From Perkinsus olseni (lineage: Eukaryota > Perkinsozoa > Perkinsida), in the NCBI GenBank assembly GCA_013115125.1, contig JABANN010000048.1:35102-99101 (forward strand): a DNA stretch of 64,000 nucleotides, written 5' to 3'. The translations under genes and the position numbers were made by a program. How positions within the stretch are numbered: position 1 is the first letter of the stretch; every line of letters begins with the position of its first letter. The notes below the pieces were generated by a model. It was not told the DNA's origin. It made no database searches and saw only the letters and a list, made by a program, of their open reading frames with translations. Below, piece after piece: positions 1 to 12,174 of this stretch.

Positions 1-2340
1 GCGCCGAGTGCCCAAAGGAAGCTGGCAGAGTATGCCTCTGTGTTAAGTGCTTCGCTAATGGGGTTGAGTTCGGCAATCACTTGAGAACTCACAAGTACAT
101 CAGGACCCTGCCCCAGGTGCATTTCGAACTCTATCTCGGCGAGGTACTTTGTCGTCCCTCGGATCGGGCATGATAATCGAGGAAAGCAACATGCTGGGGC
201 TTCTGCCGCAACAACAGGGCTAAGCAGCAGTAGTAGCAGCAGCCCGGCCAGCATACGGCAGCGTGACTCACAAGACTCTACTCTTCCTCCGAAGAGCCCC
301 AAGGTCCCTGGTATTCAGCTCTGACCGTTTTTCTCAGCGAGGATGTGCTGAAACGCAGGTGGCGTTCCCCCGGTGAGTGGTGGCACTGTGCCTCACCTAA
401 GGCTTAAGTTGAACAAGCGTGAAATCGTGGGACTCATGGGTGTCACCGGGGGTTCTGGAAAAGCCGGGAAGTAGGCGGAAGAGGCTTAATAATGTATCTA
501 CCAATTCTTCTCCCCAGGCACCCTCTGCACCTAGAAAGAATCATTCATCAATGCGCTCAGATTGGCGGTGCAAATTTGCGACATATTTCCGAGGGGCAGG
601 TCGAGAAATGCATTAACAATATTTCTAATTAGTACTGGATTGGAGGATTTACGAATACGAGTATACCTGTCTCCATTGCATTAGTTTCAATGCGACGATG
701 CAGCATAAGTTTCCATCTTCTCCGAGCCCCACTCCTAGGGACAGTGACCCAGAGGTTGTTACCACTGGTAGTGATGATGGGCGAAATATGTACTCTCTGT
801 TTCCCCCTGTGTGCCTAGGTGACCACTCGCCAGCTGCAAGTGACACGAACAGCTTTCCCGGTCCCTCGAGCCCGGAAGGGAAGGTCACATCTCCCTCTCC
901 CGAGCCAGGTGCCGTTTCGCCACGAATTCGGATTCTCCACGGTATGGATCGTTACTTCAGATCCACTAACGAACCAAGCAACCCTGACGGTGGTTCCTCA
1001 CTTGCCTGGTGGGCGCGGTAAGATCAAAGATATACCTGACATTAATGAATTTCTAAAGTAAAAAACTGGGGTAGGTGAGTTCTCTTCGAGTCGTTCTCTC
1101 AGATGCAGCGTGTACAGAGATGAGTTCGAAAACGACTGGAATCCCGACGCGGAGAGTTTAGTAGCGGAGCTGCTTAGCGAGAATCAAACCGACAAGCTAC
1201 CCGATATGAACGACCCGGAGACTGCAAAACACGGCCGGATCATGATGGCCTACCATCAGCTGGTGCGGGGAACATTGCGGCGGTTAATTTGGAGTGGAAC
1301 TCGTAGCTGTGATTTCTGCAGGTGACTGAAAGAGAACGGAGGAAGATTCTGCTCGTTCACCCACACGACCGCCCGAGCTTCATTTATAATATCGGAGCCA
1401 ACTTTGGGGAGTATCAGTCTTCGTGCAAGAGGCGTAAAACCGACGAAAAGGTGATGCGGACAACGTCGTCGTTGTCGAAGAAAGCATTCGTCATTATAGC
1501 TGATCTTCGAGCGTCTCAAAATCTTCGCGCCAGCCATTGATGAGACTGCGGATGAGGTTTTGAGCCGGATGGCGAGTGGTTTGAGTCACGAGTTTAGATT
1601 GCGTGAGGTAGGCGTCTATCATCTATAGCATCAATCTCGGACAAACACACGTTTTCTACAGGAGATGGATAACCGTACAGATCGACGGCTCCGGGGATGT
1701 GGGGACGAGAAGGAGTATCAAAGATACCTCCACGTCGAGAAGGTCCGCCGAGACACCATGAAGTAACGTATCTTCAGGGGCAGCTTTGCCGCCTCCACGA
1801 TCACCTCAGGAGATGTGGTGCGAGTTCTGCGTATGTCTACACAGACAATGCTGCCCTTTCAAGATCGCAAATGTCACCTCTGGATGGAGGGAGCGTTTCT
1901 GCGAACTGGTATTCTCGGCCCTCGTTCGATCGTACTTCAAGAGTCCGTGCTTCTTTCAGGACGGCGAGTGCTCTTCCTTACTACGACCAGCTACCGACCG
2001 CCGATAGGTCCAAGTGCGAAAGCCTAGGTATAGCTCCAATGCACTTTGAAGCAGTCCAGGCCTTACTCACAGACATTGTTCAACGCATGCCGCCAGGGTA
2101 GGGTTGTGCTTGGGAAATCATGCGCCCAAAATTGATGAGGCTTGAACTGAACGAGTCAGGGTTCTGCTTACCAGTCGTTTTAACTCAAGTTATGGTATTA
2201 TTGGCTTTGGTAGGAGTCCTCGACTCAAACCGGACGATGTTTTGGATCTGATTGATGATAGAATTATCGGTGCTATATCGAGGCAGCACCAGAATACGTG
2301 GCATCGGAGCGATGTAGGAATCCCTATCAAGATACCTTGA
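1..2340 (+). CDS. ADA2: ADA2-like transcriptional adaptor, 5' end cut by window
   Basis: Transcriptional adaptor of SAGA/GCN5-type histone acetyltransferase complexes in the nucleus. The window opens inside a ZZ-type zinc finger (about 3-150): CLCVKCFANGVEF followed by a paired-His segment. Exons near 1110-1320 and 1322-1450 give YRDEFENDWNPDAES and TERERRK, matching the ADA2 central region that follows its SANT domain. Further exons (about 1530-1610, 1660-1740) carry the acidic/basic helix typical of the family. The end (about 1990-2098, spliced over a 2095-2174 intron to 2175-2340) looks like a divergent SWIRM domain and stops at 2338-2340. I could not trace the SANT domain in 150-1080, so splicing there is unresolved; that stretch also has low-complexity Ser and Pro frames. 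Family call fairly safe, exon structure not. Confidence 0.62.
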
Positions 2341-2851
2341 GCGATAATAAAGCCCTTGTCAGGCCGAACATCTGAAGCGTATGAGGAAAAAGAAACAAGA
2401 TTTGGTTGTGCATATACTGCATCGGCTATATTCACCTCGACCACCATAGGTTTCATCATTCTACATCGAATGCTCGTATTGAGTTGGTTGAACAAGAGTC
2501 TAGTCTTTGGATTGGCGAAACACACATGATGTGTGACACATCCCCGGGGGCGCTGATCGACCAACCCTATCAGCGTTGTTACTTGCCTGTTACGCCGTGT
2601 TGGAGCAAAGCGGCTGATAGTTCTGGCTGAATGCAGGGAGAAGGCTCAGAAAGCATCCCTTTCCCTTTTGGGGTGATTACAGGGGCAGTTCGTAGCTTAT
2701 AGCTAGTAGAGTGTCTCACAGCAACATCATGTGACTTGGCCACGCCAAATTCGCCTTCACATACGAAATACTGCATCTCGAATGCAGCATACTAACTTAA
2801 TTCAAGAAACACGACATACGTTGGAAACTCCTCTACCGCGTTGTGACAATC
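2341..2851. other. Intergenic region between converging genes
   Basis: About 510 bases between the stop of the ADA2-like gene (+) and the stop of the Crooked-neck gene (-). Frames are open on both strands for up to about 120 codons (for example 2190-2564 minus) but show no family resemblance and no clear splice-linked continuation. I see nothing I can name. Confidence 0.4.
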
Positions 2852-5800
2852 TTAAAGATGGCTGCTACTCGCTTGCTCCGATAAGCGCATCTTCTTAAAC
2901 ATCTTAGCAGCCTCCAACAATTTGATCTTGGGCTTCTTCGCAGCATCGCCGGCCACCTCATCGTCCGGGAATTCCCATACAGTAACCATTACCTGCAATA
3001 GACCATTGAAACGGTCATTATTCGTGCTGCTATGGGCGGAGGAGAGCTCAGTAGCCGTCTTTCTGAACGTACTGTATCTTCCGCGCCAGCCTCTCCGCCG
3101 CCGTGACTTTGATCAACTCGTCCCTTATGCTTGACAGCCTTCGGTTGTCGGCTCTCGATGTTTGCGATATCACTACGCAGTGAGGAGATGATTGAATGAT
3201 CTCCCAGTAAAAGCCTTACTCATATTTAGCCTCTTTCGCCAGTTTGAGCATGTACTCTAGCAACAACCGACGTGATTCAGGATCCTCGTCCTTCTTGGCC
3301 TCTGCGATGCCGCGTTCGAGGACCTTATCGAGTTGGTAACAGTATCACGACCCGCTTGATGAGGGGACGACGGTATCATAGTCTACTCACCTCCTTCGCC
3401 TTTGAGAACGACTGATCTGCGTGCTTCAGTTCGAAGTCAGCATAGGACCTCCACACCTTGACGTGGGTAGTTCGATCCAGTAGGCGCTCGAACAAGTCGC
3501 TGCAAAAATCAATGCTTCCCCCCTCTAGAGGAGCCACGTAATACCGAGCATTCTCCATCTCTTCCTGATCGATTTCTATATCGATACACTTCTTCCAGAT
3601 GAGTTCTGGCTCATTCATAACCTCCTCGCTCTCGTCGGATGCCGACTCGTCCGCGAGCTGAATGACAAACGGTTTCGTTGAAGTCGAAAGAAGTACGAGG
3701 ATTACCTTGATGGCCATCTCTCCCAGTTTACGAGCTCTGTTCACCTCTGAGAGTTTCATCTCCAAATCCATCCAGCAGACCCACGAGGCGGCTTCAAGCG
3801 AGTGAGCGGATACGTAACTATTCGGCGGAACAGTAGTTGACTTCTCCTCTTCGAGCCCATTTGAGATAAGCCAGTAGCGCGCAGGATGAAGGCATTGACT
3901 CACCTCGCACAGATCCTCCGGGCCCGGTCCACCTGGCCAAGGTTGAACTCGAACTGTATGTAGGAGCGGAACATGGAAGCCTTCTTAGACTCGCCAATAG
4001 CTCGGCCGTATCTAGAAGCGATGCCATTCCCAGCGGGGCTCACTAGGTAAATCACAGAGTGAAGTAACCTTACACAAGCCTAGCGCGGGCCACATCCATC
4101 TGACGGATCTCGAACTCTGCATATGCGTTATACAGTTTGCTGAAGTATATCTTCCGCGAGCGGAAAAGACTGAGGGCTGTATGATATCTGACACCGTTCG
4201 ACGCAGTGAATACCAGGGCACCCACTGCAACACTGATTCGCGACACTCACACTTCCCGCACTCTATCAGGTGTCGACTCTCCGGACTGGATGAGGGACTC
4301 CTCGTAGTTAGCATAGAAGAGCCAGATGTATCTGCCTCAGATAATAGCCTTGTAGGCGCTGATATCACCGAGCTGACGCATCTTACACATATCGCCTGTA
4401 GAGGTCCTTTCGCCCTTTCGGTGCCGCTTGTTCAGGGGGAAGGGCCGCGGCAATGGCTCTCTCGTACACCTCTCGGCACTGGGCCGCGGAGTCTCCAATG
4501 CTCTCTTCGAGAAGGATCTACCGTGGGAGGCACATGGCATGTACGTGAGCAGCGCGGAGAGTAAGAAATGATAGCGTACGTAGTTTATCCAGATGTCGAC
4601 ATCAACCCCATCAGAGTCAGACAGCTGCTTCTCATATTTCAGTCTGCACTTCTCCAGGAGGAGTCTCTCGATGTCCGTTCGCGTACCCTTCTGTTTCATG
4701 TACCTGGATGCCGTCATTCCGCCCAAGTGCGGGATGGTCTGCAGCCTACTTCGCATATTTGTCCCGCAGGTTGGCAGTTCTCTCAGGCGGCAAAGTATCG
4801 ATGCCAAGCTTATAGACCTTCGCCGCTGCCGATGGATCATCTCTTGCAGCGCGCTGCTCGAATTCTGCCCACTTGATGTATCTGCAGCGCGAGCTCGGTG
4901 TATCTCCGAGCAGGTTTTCCCTAAAGTCTGTATTACAAATCCTCCGTAATGCCCTCCGGGCTAAGGTCATCTTTCAAAGTGTCGTGACACGTCTGGTAAC
5001 CGGCTCGTGCGCGGACCTAATGGGGCTCGTGATGTCCAGCTGTACGGCTCACGATCTATTACATTATTGCCGTGCCTCTCTTCAAATTTGGCGAGCCGCG
5101 TGAACGACATGACCGTCTGGATTTGGGATACATATCTACCGCATCAGTAAATGATCGATGAGAAGATTACCCTTCCGTTACCACCTTTCGTATATGGCTC
5201 TGGCCCTCTCAATCTCATGGCAGCGGAGCTCGAACTTAATGTACTGGAGCCAAGCATTATCGCTAGGCTGCCACTGCATCCATCTCTCGTACACCTGAAC
5301 CGCACTCCACTGACACCATCCGTATGCACTGCGCATCAACCGTACCTTCCTCGCAGCTGCGTAGTCCATGAGAAGCTCTTCCATGTAGGCATACTTATAC
5401 CAGAATTGGTCATGGCGAGGTAGAAGGCTTGTGACTCGGTCGAACCTGTAAATTTTGCATCTGTCAGGTGGCAGGAGGCTGCTGTGGCTTACAGGTTCCT
5501 CGCATGGGCTACGAACTTGTGCTTCATCTCCATCTCTATATACTTGAGCCATAGAGAGGAGTTGCGGTAATCGATTTGGAGTGCTCTCTCAAACACGGAC
5601 CGTGCCCTCCTGAACTCCTCTTGGGACTCTTCCCACTGAGCATACCTGGCGGAGCCATTTTTAGTCAGTGCTCCATCGCCCTCGCTCTCACTTGATCCAT
5701 GTGCCCATATGGTGTCGTTGTTTACGCAGAGTATCCTCAAATTCCTTCCGCTTGTTGACCCTGACAGAGAGTAACTAACGGTCAGCCCCAAATGAGACCC

Positions 5801-6020
5801 GCTCTCGTACTTGTAGTCTGCAAGTTCCTCCTTGCTGGCAATCTTTCGAGAAGGCCCGGGGCGCTCCTGAAAAAAAAACTCGGACTTAGGGCTGCTGCAA
5901 ACAGAAGCGCGCTACATCGCCCATCCGCTCGACGGCCTCTCTCAGAATTTGCTCAGCCGTAATCTGCTGCGGGTTAGCCGTCGCATTCTTGACAGCGAAT
6001 TTATCCTGCTTCGGTGGCAT
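2852..6020 (-). CDS. CRNKL1: Crooked-neck-like pre-mRNA splicing factor (CRNKL1/Clf1/Syf3), HAT-repeat protein
   Basis: Scaffold of the Prp19-associated (NineTeen) complex needed for spliceosome assembly and activation in the nucleus. The start at 6018-6020 gives [20 protein letters not shown] then [15 protein letters not shown], the usual CRN N-terminus. Exons then give a long series of HAT repeats: [22 protein letters not shown] (about 5500-5650), [19 protein letters not shown] (about 5340-5410), [38 protein letters not shown] and [19 protein letters not shown] (about 3400-3620). The tail [19 protein letters not shown] ends at 2852-2854, as in the family. At least a dozen short introns. The order and spacing of repeats match a full-length protein. 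Very confident of family; some exon borders approximate. Confidence 0.93.
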
Positions 6021-6171
6021 CTTAATGGAGTCGGCTGTTACTCAAGAAGCAGGTTCACAGCAGAGAAGTGGGAACAACAACGAAGCCACCACTACAGAGG
6101 GACATCACATCAGTGCGTGGAACAGAGCAAACGGATTAAACTCAAACCAGGAAGATGGGTCAATGTAACGG

Positions 6172-6965
6172 CTAGAACAACATCATTTTAAGAGCTCCGC
6201 AGCACTGATCAACATAGGGCTGTAGGTCCGTCTGAAACAGAAGGAAATTACTTTCACACATCGCTGTTACACCACCACATACTGGTGCTTTGGAGTTTTG
6301 CAGTGCTAAAAGCATCCGATTCAAAAGTTGCATACGTGTCTTGATCGCAGATTGAAGAGCCAGTTCGTTAACCTATCGAGGGAAACCTTGCAAACCGCGC
6401 TAAGCCCAACTTCACTTGTATTCACCTGTAGTTCGATCGCCACGAGGAAGGTGTCAGCAAATTCGCAACCCAACGGAGTCAACTGGGACCAGTGCGTACC
6501 AGTGGCTGAAGAGCGGCACTACCGATGCATAGGCTTTGAATACCATAGTATCTTACACCGTAGAGGAGTGGAGAGTTCTTTGATATCCTTCATCAGTCCT
6601 TCCAACTTGGTACATAATACTGGGCCCTTCATGTTGCGTCTGAGAGAGTTCCATGCAAGGGGAGGCAATTTGCACAGCTGTGGACTCACTTTACAACAGT
6701 CGGAGTGATTGGTCGCACCGCATCAGCATGATCGGGGAGTAAATGAGCACGAATTTTATCCAGCCTCTCTCGCAGGGCCGGAAGCGATTTCAGGGTTGCT
6801 GAAAGTGGCAACTACGGCTAGACTGACCAACTGTTCAACGAATTACGATCATTTTTCGTCTTGGTGGGATCGTATCCGTCAGCTGTGTATCGGACTTTCT
6901 TATACTTGGGCTCGAAAGCGCCTAGCCCTGACGCCTGGTCACGCCTGCGAAGAACATTAAGAACT
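6172..6965 (-). CDS. Unrecognised spliced gene, about 230 residues
   Basis: Not recognised. Several exons make one sensible product on the minus strand: a Lys/Tyr-rich piece GLGAFEPKYKKVRYTADGYD (about 6850-6950), a helical piece ALRERLDKIRAHLLPDHAD (about 6730-6800), NMKGPVLCTKLEGLMKDIKE (about 6560-6630), LTPLGCEFADTFLVAIELQ (about 6430-6490) and a long last exon starting VNELALQSAIKTRMQLLNRM and ending CCGALKMMLF, stop 6172-6174. The last exon has a clean acceptor and 66 open codons. Mostly helical, no signal peptide or membrane segment. The start is not found; the first coding exon may begin near 6965, only about 25 bases below the stop of the neighbouring SURP/WW gene. Confidence 0.55.
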
Positions 6966-6988
6966 AGGAATATCGTCTGGACGCCCTC

Positions 6989-8836
6989 CTACGAGGCTTC
7001 CTCGTCTTCCAGGTCATCTTCGCTCGTCTCGTCCTCGGACTCAGACAAGGGCTCACCCGTGTCATCTCCTCTGCCTGCTTCTCCCTCTTCTTCCTCGAAG
7101 TCCGCATGTTTCTGGATGCATTCGAGAGCAGATTCAAGGGCAAAAGCGGGGCATGAGCCGGGTCTACCTCCATCACCGGTTTTGAACCTATCTCATCGTC
7201 CCCTGTGCTGAAGACAGGATGCTTCCACGTAACCTGAAATCCACTTAGAACTTCCGATGACCACTGCGGAGAAGAATTGTGCCTTCTGAGTGGCGTTCTC
7301 GACATAATAGTGCCGCTGCTGGTCCTCATCCCAATACTCAGTCCATCCCTCTGGCACCTTTACTCGAACATTTTCCTAAGGACAGCTATCTGCTCCGATC
7401 CGAACTGTGGAGGTCAATTCAAAAACTCTAGTCATCATTACTGGTTTCAGTTGCTTGATCGAGCCGTCGCAGTTCAATTTGACATCGTATCGCTTCTTAT
7501 CTGGGTTCCATCCGATCACAATCCCTTCCTGCCCGTTTATCCAACTGAAAAGTGCGAGTAGACGAGCGGGTGACACACGACTATCCTACGACTTACGTTG
7601 CACTCACACTCTTCAGACCAGAAATATGAACGGCGCATCCATCAGGGAATATCTATTGATAAAGTCGCCGCATGGTCGGTGAGACGTGGAGCCTAACCCA
7701 CACTACTCCAGACTCTTCCTGCTTTTTCTTCCTCTCGGCGACCTGCTCAGCCGTCTCAGGGGCATACATCAGATTGTCAGGCTTGATAGCCATGATAGAG
7801 CCAGTCTTATCAAGCTTGACTTCAAATCTGCCGCTGCTTTTATTCTTTCCCACTACGGTACCTGACGAACGCAGCTCATCTTCCAGCACGCCTCTTGCAT
7901 GTGGTAAGGAGTCCCTACCGCAAGTGCCGTTTAGCTCAGGCTTGCTCTTCAATCCTAATACTTCCACACGTGTGCCTGTTCGGTATCATTTAGCGGTGAC
8001 AAGTCGTATAGCCGCAATCGTACCGATGGAGAAGTCCGCTATAGTGTCCTTCAGCTCTTCCGTTTGCTGTTGCTTGCGCTTGATACTTTCCTAAGGGCAA
8101 GCTCCTAGCCACTGGGAATGCGTTTGTGCAAGAGTCATACGTTTTCCGGAGTTATAGATTCCCAGTCCTTAACTTCTCGACTTATGCAATGCTTTGCCCA
8201 GAGATAGTACTGATGGGCCTCGTGATCCTCGTCTCGGATGAATAGCATCTTAGGGTCCTTCGAAGACCTAGCAAGACCTAGCAACACGCTCGAAGTTCGA
8301 AGACTACGTCCACTCCAAGCAAGCTATGAGCAAGTCCAACGAAGCAGCAGCCCCTCCGTAAAATTGCTTTCAACCGCCCGATCACTACTTTATTTTGTTT
8401 TCGAGTCCTTCAGGGTTCTTGCTTTTGCAAACGAACTCAGCTGTCTTTACGATCCGATTTCTTAAAACTGAGAGACCCCAGCGAGGGGAGCAAAACTGTA
8501 TGGCAAGGTGCTGGTAACCTGACTGCTCCTAACCTTCATCATCGGGAGCCCTAACGGGTCTCATATCATATTTCCCCTTCTTTCGTTCTTTTTTCCGCTT
8601 CTCAGACAACATGTCTCTGCCCAACTGACCTGATCAGCAATCAGCATTGCTCATCTACGGCTCTTTCAGTATTACCGTGAGCGGACGTATGCCAATTAGT
8701 GGCAGCAGCAGGAGCAGGAGACCTCACCTCCTAAGTAGTCATAGGATACATGATAGTCGTAATCTTCACGCTTGTTGAAATCATATGTTGGCACGTAGGC
8801 ACCTAGTCCGCCGTCGCCACCTCCGGAGCCATCCAT
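6989..8836 (-). CDS. SURP + SH3-like repeats + WW protein, putative splicing factor
   Basis: Reconstructed from about nine exons. The start at 8834-8836 gives a Gly/Asp-rich head and YDFNKREDYDYHVSYDYLG, a basic stretch (MLSEKRKKERKKGKYDMRP), then a SURP/SWAP-type module (RNRIVKTAEFVCKS ... DEDHEAHQYYLW) of the kind found in spliceosome proteins. Next come two related SH3-like/KOW-type modules with the pattern GLK..PELNG ... GRFEVKLD ... IKPDNL (about 7730-7960) and ISGLKS ... KKRYDVKLNCDG..KQLKP (about 7430-7640). A WW domain follows (VPEGWTEYWDEDQQRHYYV ... VTWKHP, about 7230-7380). The acidic tail ends at 6989-6991. Intron phases agree at every join I tested. A role in splicing is inferred from SURP and WW; the specific orthologue is not recognised. 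Confidence 0.72.
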
Positions 8837-9057
8837 AAGAGGTTTCAATGAAGAGTAAAATCTCAACTGCATCACGTACCAGTCAAAAACAGCTGCCCTC
8901 CACCATTCGTCGTACTATGAACTCAACATACTAGAACGTGGTTTCAGAATTGATACATGTGGGGCTTCGAGACGTGCATGCAACGTATTCAAACACTTAC
9001 GAGTCTCCCAGGGTAGGTAGACCGCACAGAAACCAACCTGTATGATACTAATTGTCA

Positions 9058-9640
9058 TGCGGTCCGCCAAAATCAGCATTCACGCGCTCCTTGAGCGCTT
9101 GCCCCATTCCTGCAGCATGGTAAGAGGATCCTACCAGAGTCCCCTGATAAAGGTATATCCTTTACCTCCCGGTATGAGATTCGGCATCAGGGTCTCGGAT
9201 GAGTCCAGTGAGGGTCGGTCTTCGTTGCCATCAGGTATAATGCCCTCTACAAACGTGAACGACAATCCATTTACAACCAGCGTCCACGGGTTACGCCTCA
9301 CCACCAAGTGGAGGCTGCGCACCTCCTAAACTGGTATTGGTCCGCATTGCTCTAAACTCTAAAACAAGAAAGCCATCATCCTTCAAGGTGGAACGAATCA
9401 CGAAGTCAGCAATCAGCGCCCTACCTACGTGTTTTGCTGGCGACTTCCTCTCGGTAACTGATGTGAGAATCCACGCAAGCAATAAGACGGCTTAGAGGAA
9501 ACGTGTATAACTTACAGTTTAACGCCTTCACTACCGCTTTTTGTTCGCAGAAGCACATCAAACAACAGCCTGTGCAGTCTCGACCGACCATCTACCCTAT
9601 TGTACGCCCTAATCAGCAGCAAATATTTCGACCAGCACAA
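9058..9640 (-). CDS. Unrecognised small spliced gene
   Basis: Not recognised. The 3' part is convincing: frame FRAMRTNTSLGGAQPPLGGE joins by a phase-1 intron to GIIPDGNEDRPSLDSSETLM (about 9190-9260), then by a 35-nt phase-1 intron to SSYHAAGMGQALKERVNADF, stop 9058-9060. Upstream, frames SRLHRLLFDVLLRTKSG (about 9500-9590) and ALIADFVIRSTLKDDGFLVL (about 9360-9430) look coding, but I could not join them cleanly. No signal peptide or membrane span. It lies 18 bases below the stop of the membrane-protein gene that ends at 9659, so it may be a separate gene or share transcription with it. Confidence 0.45.
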
Positions 9641-9658
9641 AGAATAAACCACCACCCA

Positions 9659-10535
9659 CTACTTGCGCTGGCTCAGCTGGATTTTCTCCTGCTTCACGTA
9701 TTCCTTGATGGAATCTCCGATAGCCTCTCGAACTTCTGGAACCGCAGAATAGAGCTGATCAGTAGTACTCAACGACACGCGAGAGAGTGATTGAATCCAC
9801 TACCGTGCCGATCGCGGGGAACATCGGCATGAAAGCTCCGACTGACTTCTGAGGAGAGGAAAATCTATTGCGCCCGAGGCGAAGGACTCCATATAACCTC
9901 GAAGGATGCACACTCGGATGCGCTAAGCAGGCATACTCCTGAGTAACTGAGGGCGGTCGTGTGGCAATTGCCAGGAGTAAACGGATTGCATCTTACAAAC
10001 AGCAGAATAATGACACTGAGCCCCACACTACATTAAACAGAGATACCATGGCACTCTCGGACGCGCACTGACATTGGCAGAAACAAGGAAATAGTTGACA
10101 AGCCAGCATAAGCACCTTTAGAGCTGACAAACTCGCGCCTGTTCCTAGGAAAGCAGCTGCGACCAATGGCAAGGTATAACACTGGGCTGAGCAGCTTCCT
10201 AAAGCATCATATGACCCTAAGGAAAATACCATATCACACGCGGGTCATTCCGACTCCGTACTACCTAGTATGAAAGGTAGCGACTCGCATACGCAAATAA
10301 GAAAAACAATCATCGTATCACGCCACTGAAACAGCAGCAACAGTTCAGGTGGAATTGCTCACTATCATTCAGCACCTTGTGGTGGAATGGTTCCTTATGC
10401 TGCTGGTTTTTACTCAACTGGGTCTCGGTCGATTCCATAGGCGACCATGAAGTCACACGACTCAACAATGAGGTAGCCAAGGAGGCCGCTCGATGGCCCA
10501 GACGCTGGAAGATACTCCGCCGGGATGCTGGACAT
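9659..10535 (-). CDS. Putative multi-pass membrane protein
   Basis: Spliced minus-strand gene, about 165 residues. The start at 10533-10535 gives MSSIPAEYLPASGPSSGLLG. Later exons are hydrophobic: WRDTMIVFLICVCESLPFIL (about 10270-10330), YTLPLVAAAFLGTGASLSAL (about 10130-10190) and MVSLFNVVWGSVSLFCC (about 10000-10050). Then SVGAFMPMFPAIGT and a polar tail, SAVPEVREAIGDSIKEYVKQ, ending QLSQRK at 9659-9661. Intron phases agree for the joins near 10420-10330, 10270-10220 and 9800-9750. Three to four membrane spans with a cytosolic-looking charged C-terminus are inferred from composition. Family not recognised. Confidence 0.55.
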
Positions 10536-10991
10536 GAAACTTTTCTTAGGGTGACTGTTCGCTACTACCAGCACGTAGAGGTAAACCCGTCAAGTCAATC
10601 ATTTCAGCGGAATGTCGTCGAATGGCGTCCACCTCCTTTGCGTTATTGAGGTTCACTGCACTCGCCCCAGGAACCAACCTGCCCGGTCGCAGATTGCCGC
10701 TAAGCTTGCTCAGCATTCACTACCCATGCAGGTAGCCTTCCCGTGACGACTTCCTGGATTCCCTCCTCGCACTACCCCGCCTCCCACTATTACGTCTTCC
10801 ACTGTTTCCTCTTGCCTGACCACTTTTCGATGTCTCGCGAGCCAATCACCGCCCTCCTACTCCTGGAATTGAGCTCTTTTCCATATGGCGCGGGAGAATG
10901 AAAAAAACTGCGACGATTGAACGGGAATATATCACGAACGTTTTCGCGCGACCTTCGGAAGTCAGGCTCGGGTAACTTTTCGCTGAGATTC
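10536..10991. promoter_or_regulatory. Divergent intergenic region
   Basis: About 455 bases between the start of the minus-strand membrane-protein gene and the start of the plus-strand acidic protein gene, so it should hold both promoters. A pyrimidine-rich stretch lies near 10740-10815. No recognised motif. Confidence 0.4.
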
Positions 10992-11810
10992 ATGTCAAAC
11001 ACGGGTAAGGTGCAGAACTAAACTAATTCGTAATCCCATCAATACTACAGAATTGCAAAAGCGAGACCATGCATTTCTGGTAGGAGACGACCAAGAATGG
11101 GTACCCCCGGTGAGTGGGCTGGAGAACGTTGAGTCGATATCACGGGATGTCGAGAGCGAGAGGGCTAGTAGCGATCATGACACCGCGGAAGAGGATCACG
11201 AAGCGGATTCAGATCAGGCAAGCTCTAAGCAATCGTCTCCAAAGCGAGTGCTAACAAGCCGTTTATCTAGGTCTTCGAAGACGAAGCCGGAAGGGAGGAC
11301 ACAAACGCAACAGACATCGTGAGGACGCTCGATGAACTGATGGAGACATACTTACAGCGTATTGGGGTTAACGAGGATGGCAGAACGAATATCCAGCGTC
11401 AAGGTAATTTCCGTTCTGGGCAACCCAAAAATTCAAGTGTCCTGAAAATGTCAGGCATGGATGGCGAGACTACTCGAAGCTTAGAGGCAGAACTAATATT
11501 ACGACAATGCATCAGAGAGAAGTGGATGGTACCGAACGATTACAATGTAAGGACACACTCATTCTTCATTACTCAGGAAACCGATGGCGACGACTCAGCC
11601 CGAGATGGTGGTACCGAGGCACAGTTCTATAGAATGAGTACACGACCCGCTAACGGCAGGAAAGAGCGCTCCGACTTCGGCATACTTGCGGACCAGCTTG
11701 AACGCGGAATCCGACGGAGCATGAAGAAGCTTGCTAAAAAGAAAGCGTACAAGAGCTCCGATTATACGGAGCATTGGCTACGCATGGCGCGGCACCCTCG
11801 CCCGCTTTGA
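10992..11810 (+). CDS. Unrecognised protein with acidic N-terminal region
   Basis: The start at 10992 (MSNT) splices over an intron ending near 11050 to ELQKRDHAFLVGDDQEWVPP. An acidic, Ser-rich segment with VESERASSDHDTAEEDHEAD follows. The frame resumes after 11270 with VFEDEAGREDTN and TDIVRTLDELMETYLQRIG and runs to the stop at 11808-11810. It contains a Lys/Arg-rich helix (RRSMKKLAKKKAYKSSD). Two joins are possible: a 161-nt intron from a good donor at 11110, or a 23-nt intron 11248-11270 that keeps the acidic segment. No membrane span or known domain. Probably a nuclear or cytosolic protein by composition only. Confidence 0.5.
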
Positions 11811-12174
11811 AAAGCTTGGAAGTTTTGACTTGTGAGTTCTTCATAGGAGTTCAAACTGAATTGGGAGCAGGAAAATAGTCCACCCAACCCAGGGCTTGGC
11901 ACACTACACTCAGAACACCCGACACTTAACAGGAGACCGTAAACTTATAACTGCGAAATGTGAACAGCGGACAGGAATTTAGGATTGGTGTCCAACAAGT
12001 ATAATTCCAGTAGATCAACCATACATGAACAACAACTAACGCTAACCTCCAACCAATGTCAACGACAGCAGCGAGGAGAAGCCAGGTGACAGCGGCACGA
12101 AAAGGTGCTACCAGGTCAGGAATGATGGAGCAACTAATACTATGGCAAACTACGAGCGGTCATCAGCGTCTTCG
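11811..12174. other. Intergenic region between converging genes
   Basis: About 360 bases between two stop codons, A/C-rich on the plus strand around 11880-12060. No open frame of note and no recognised signal. Confidence 0.4.

Noticed and set aside
200-330. A complete gene ending at 325 with a Ser-rich tail
   Set aside because: The frame is open but lies between the ZZ finger and the ADA2 central region. Intron reading-through is likelier; left unresolved.
6328-6708. 126-codon plus-strand frame
   Set aside because: The minus strand here gives several splice-compatible exons with more protein-like composition and a long clean last exon.
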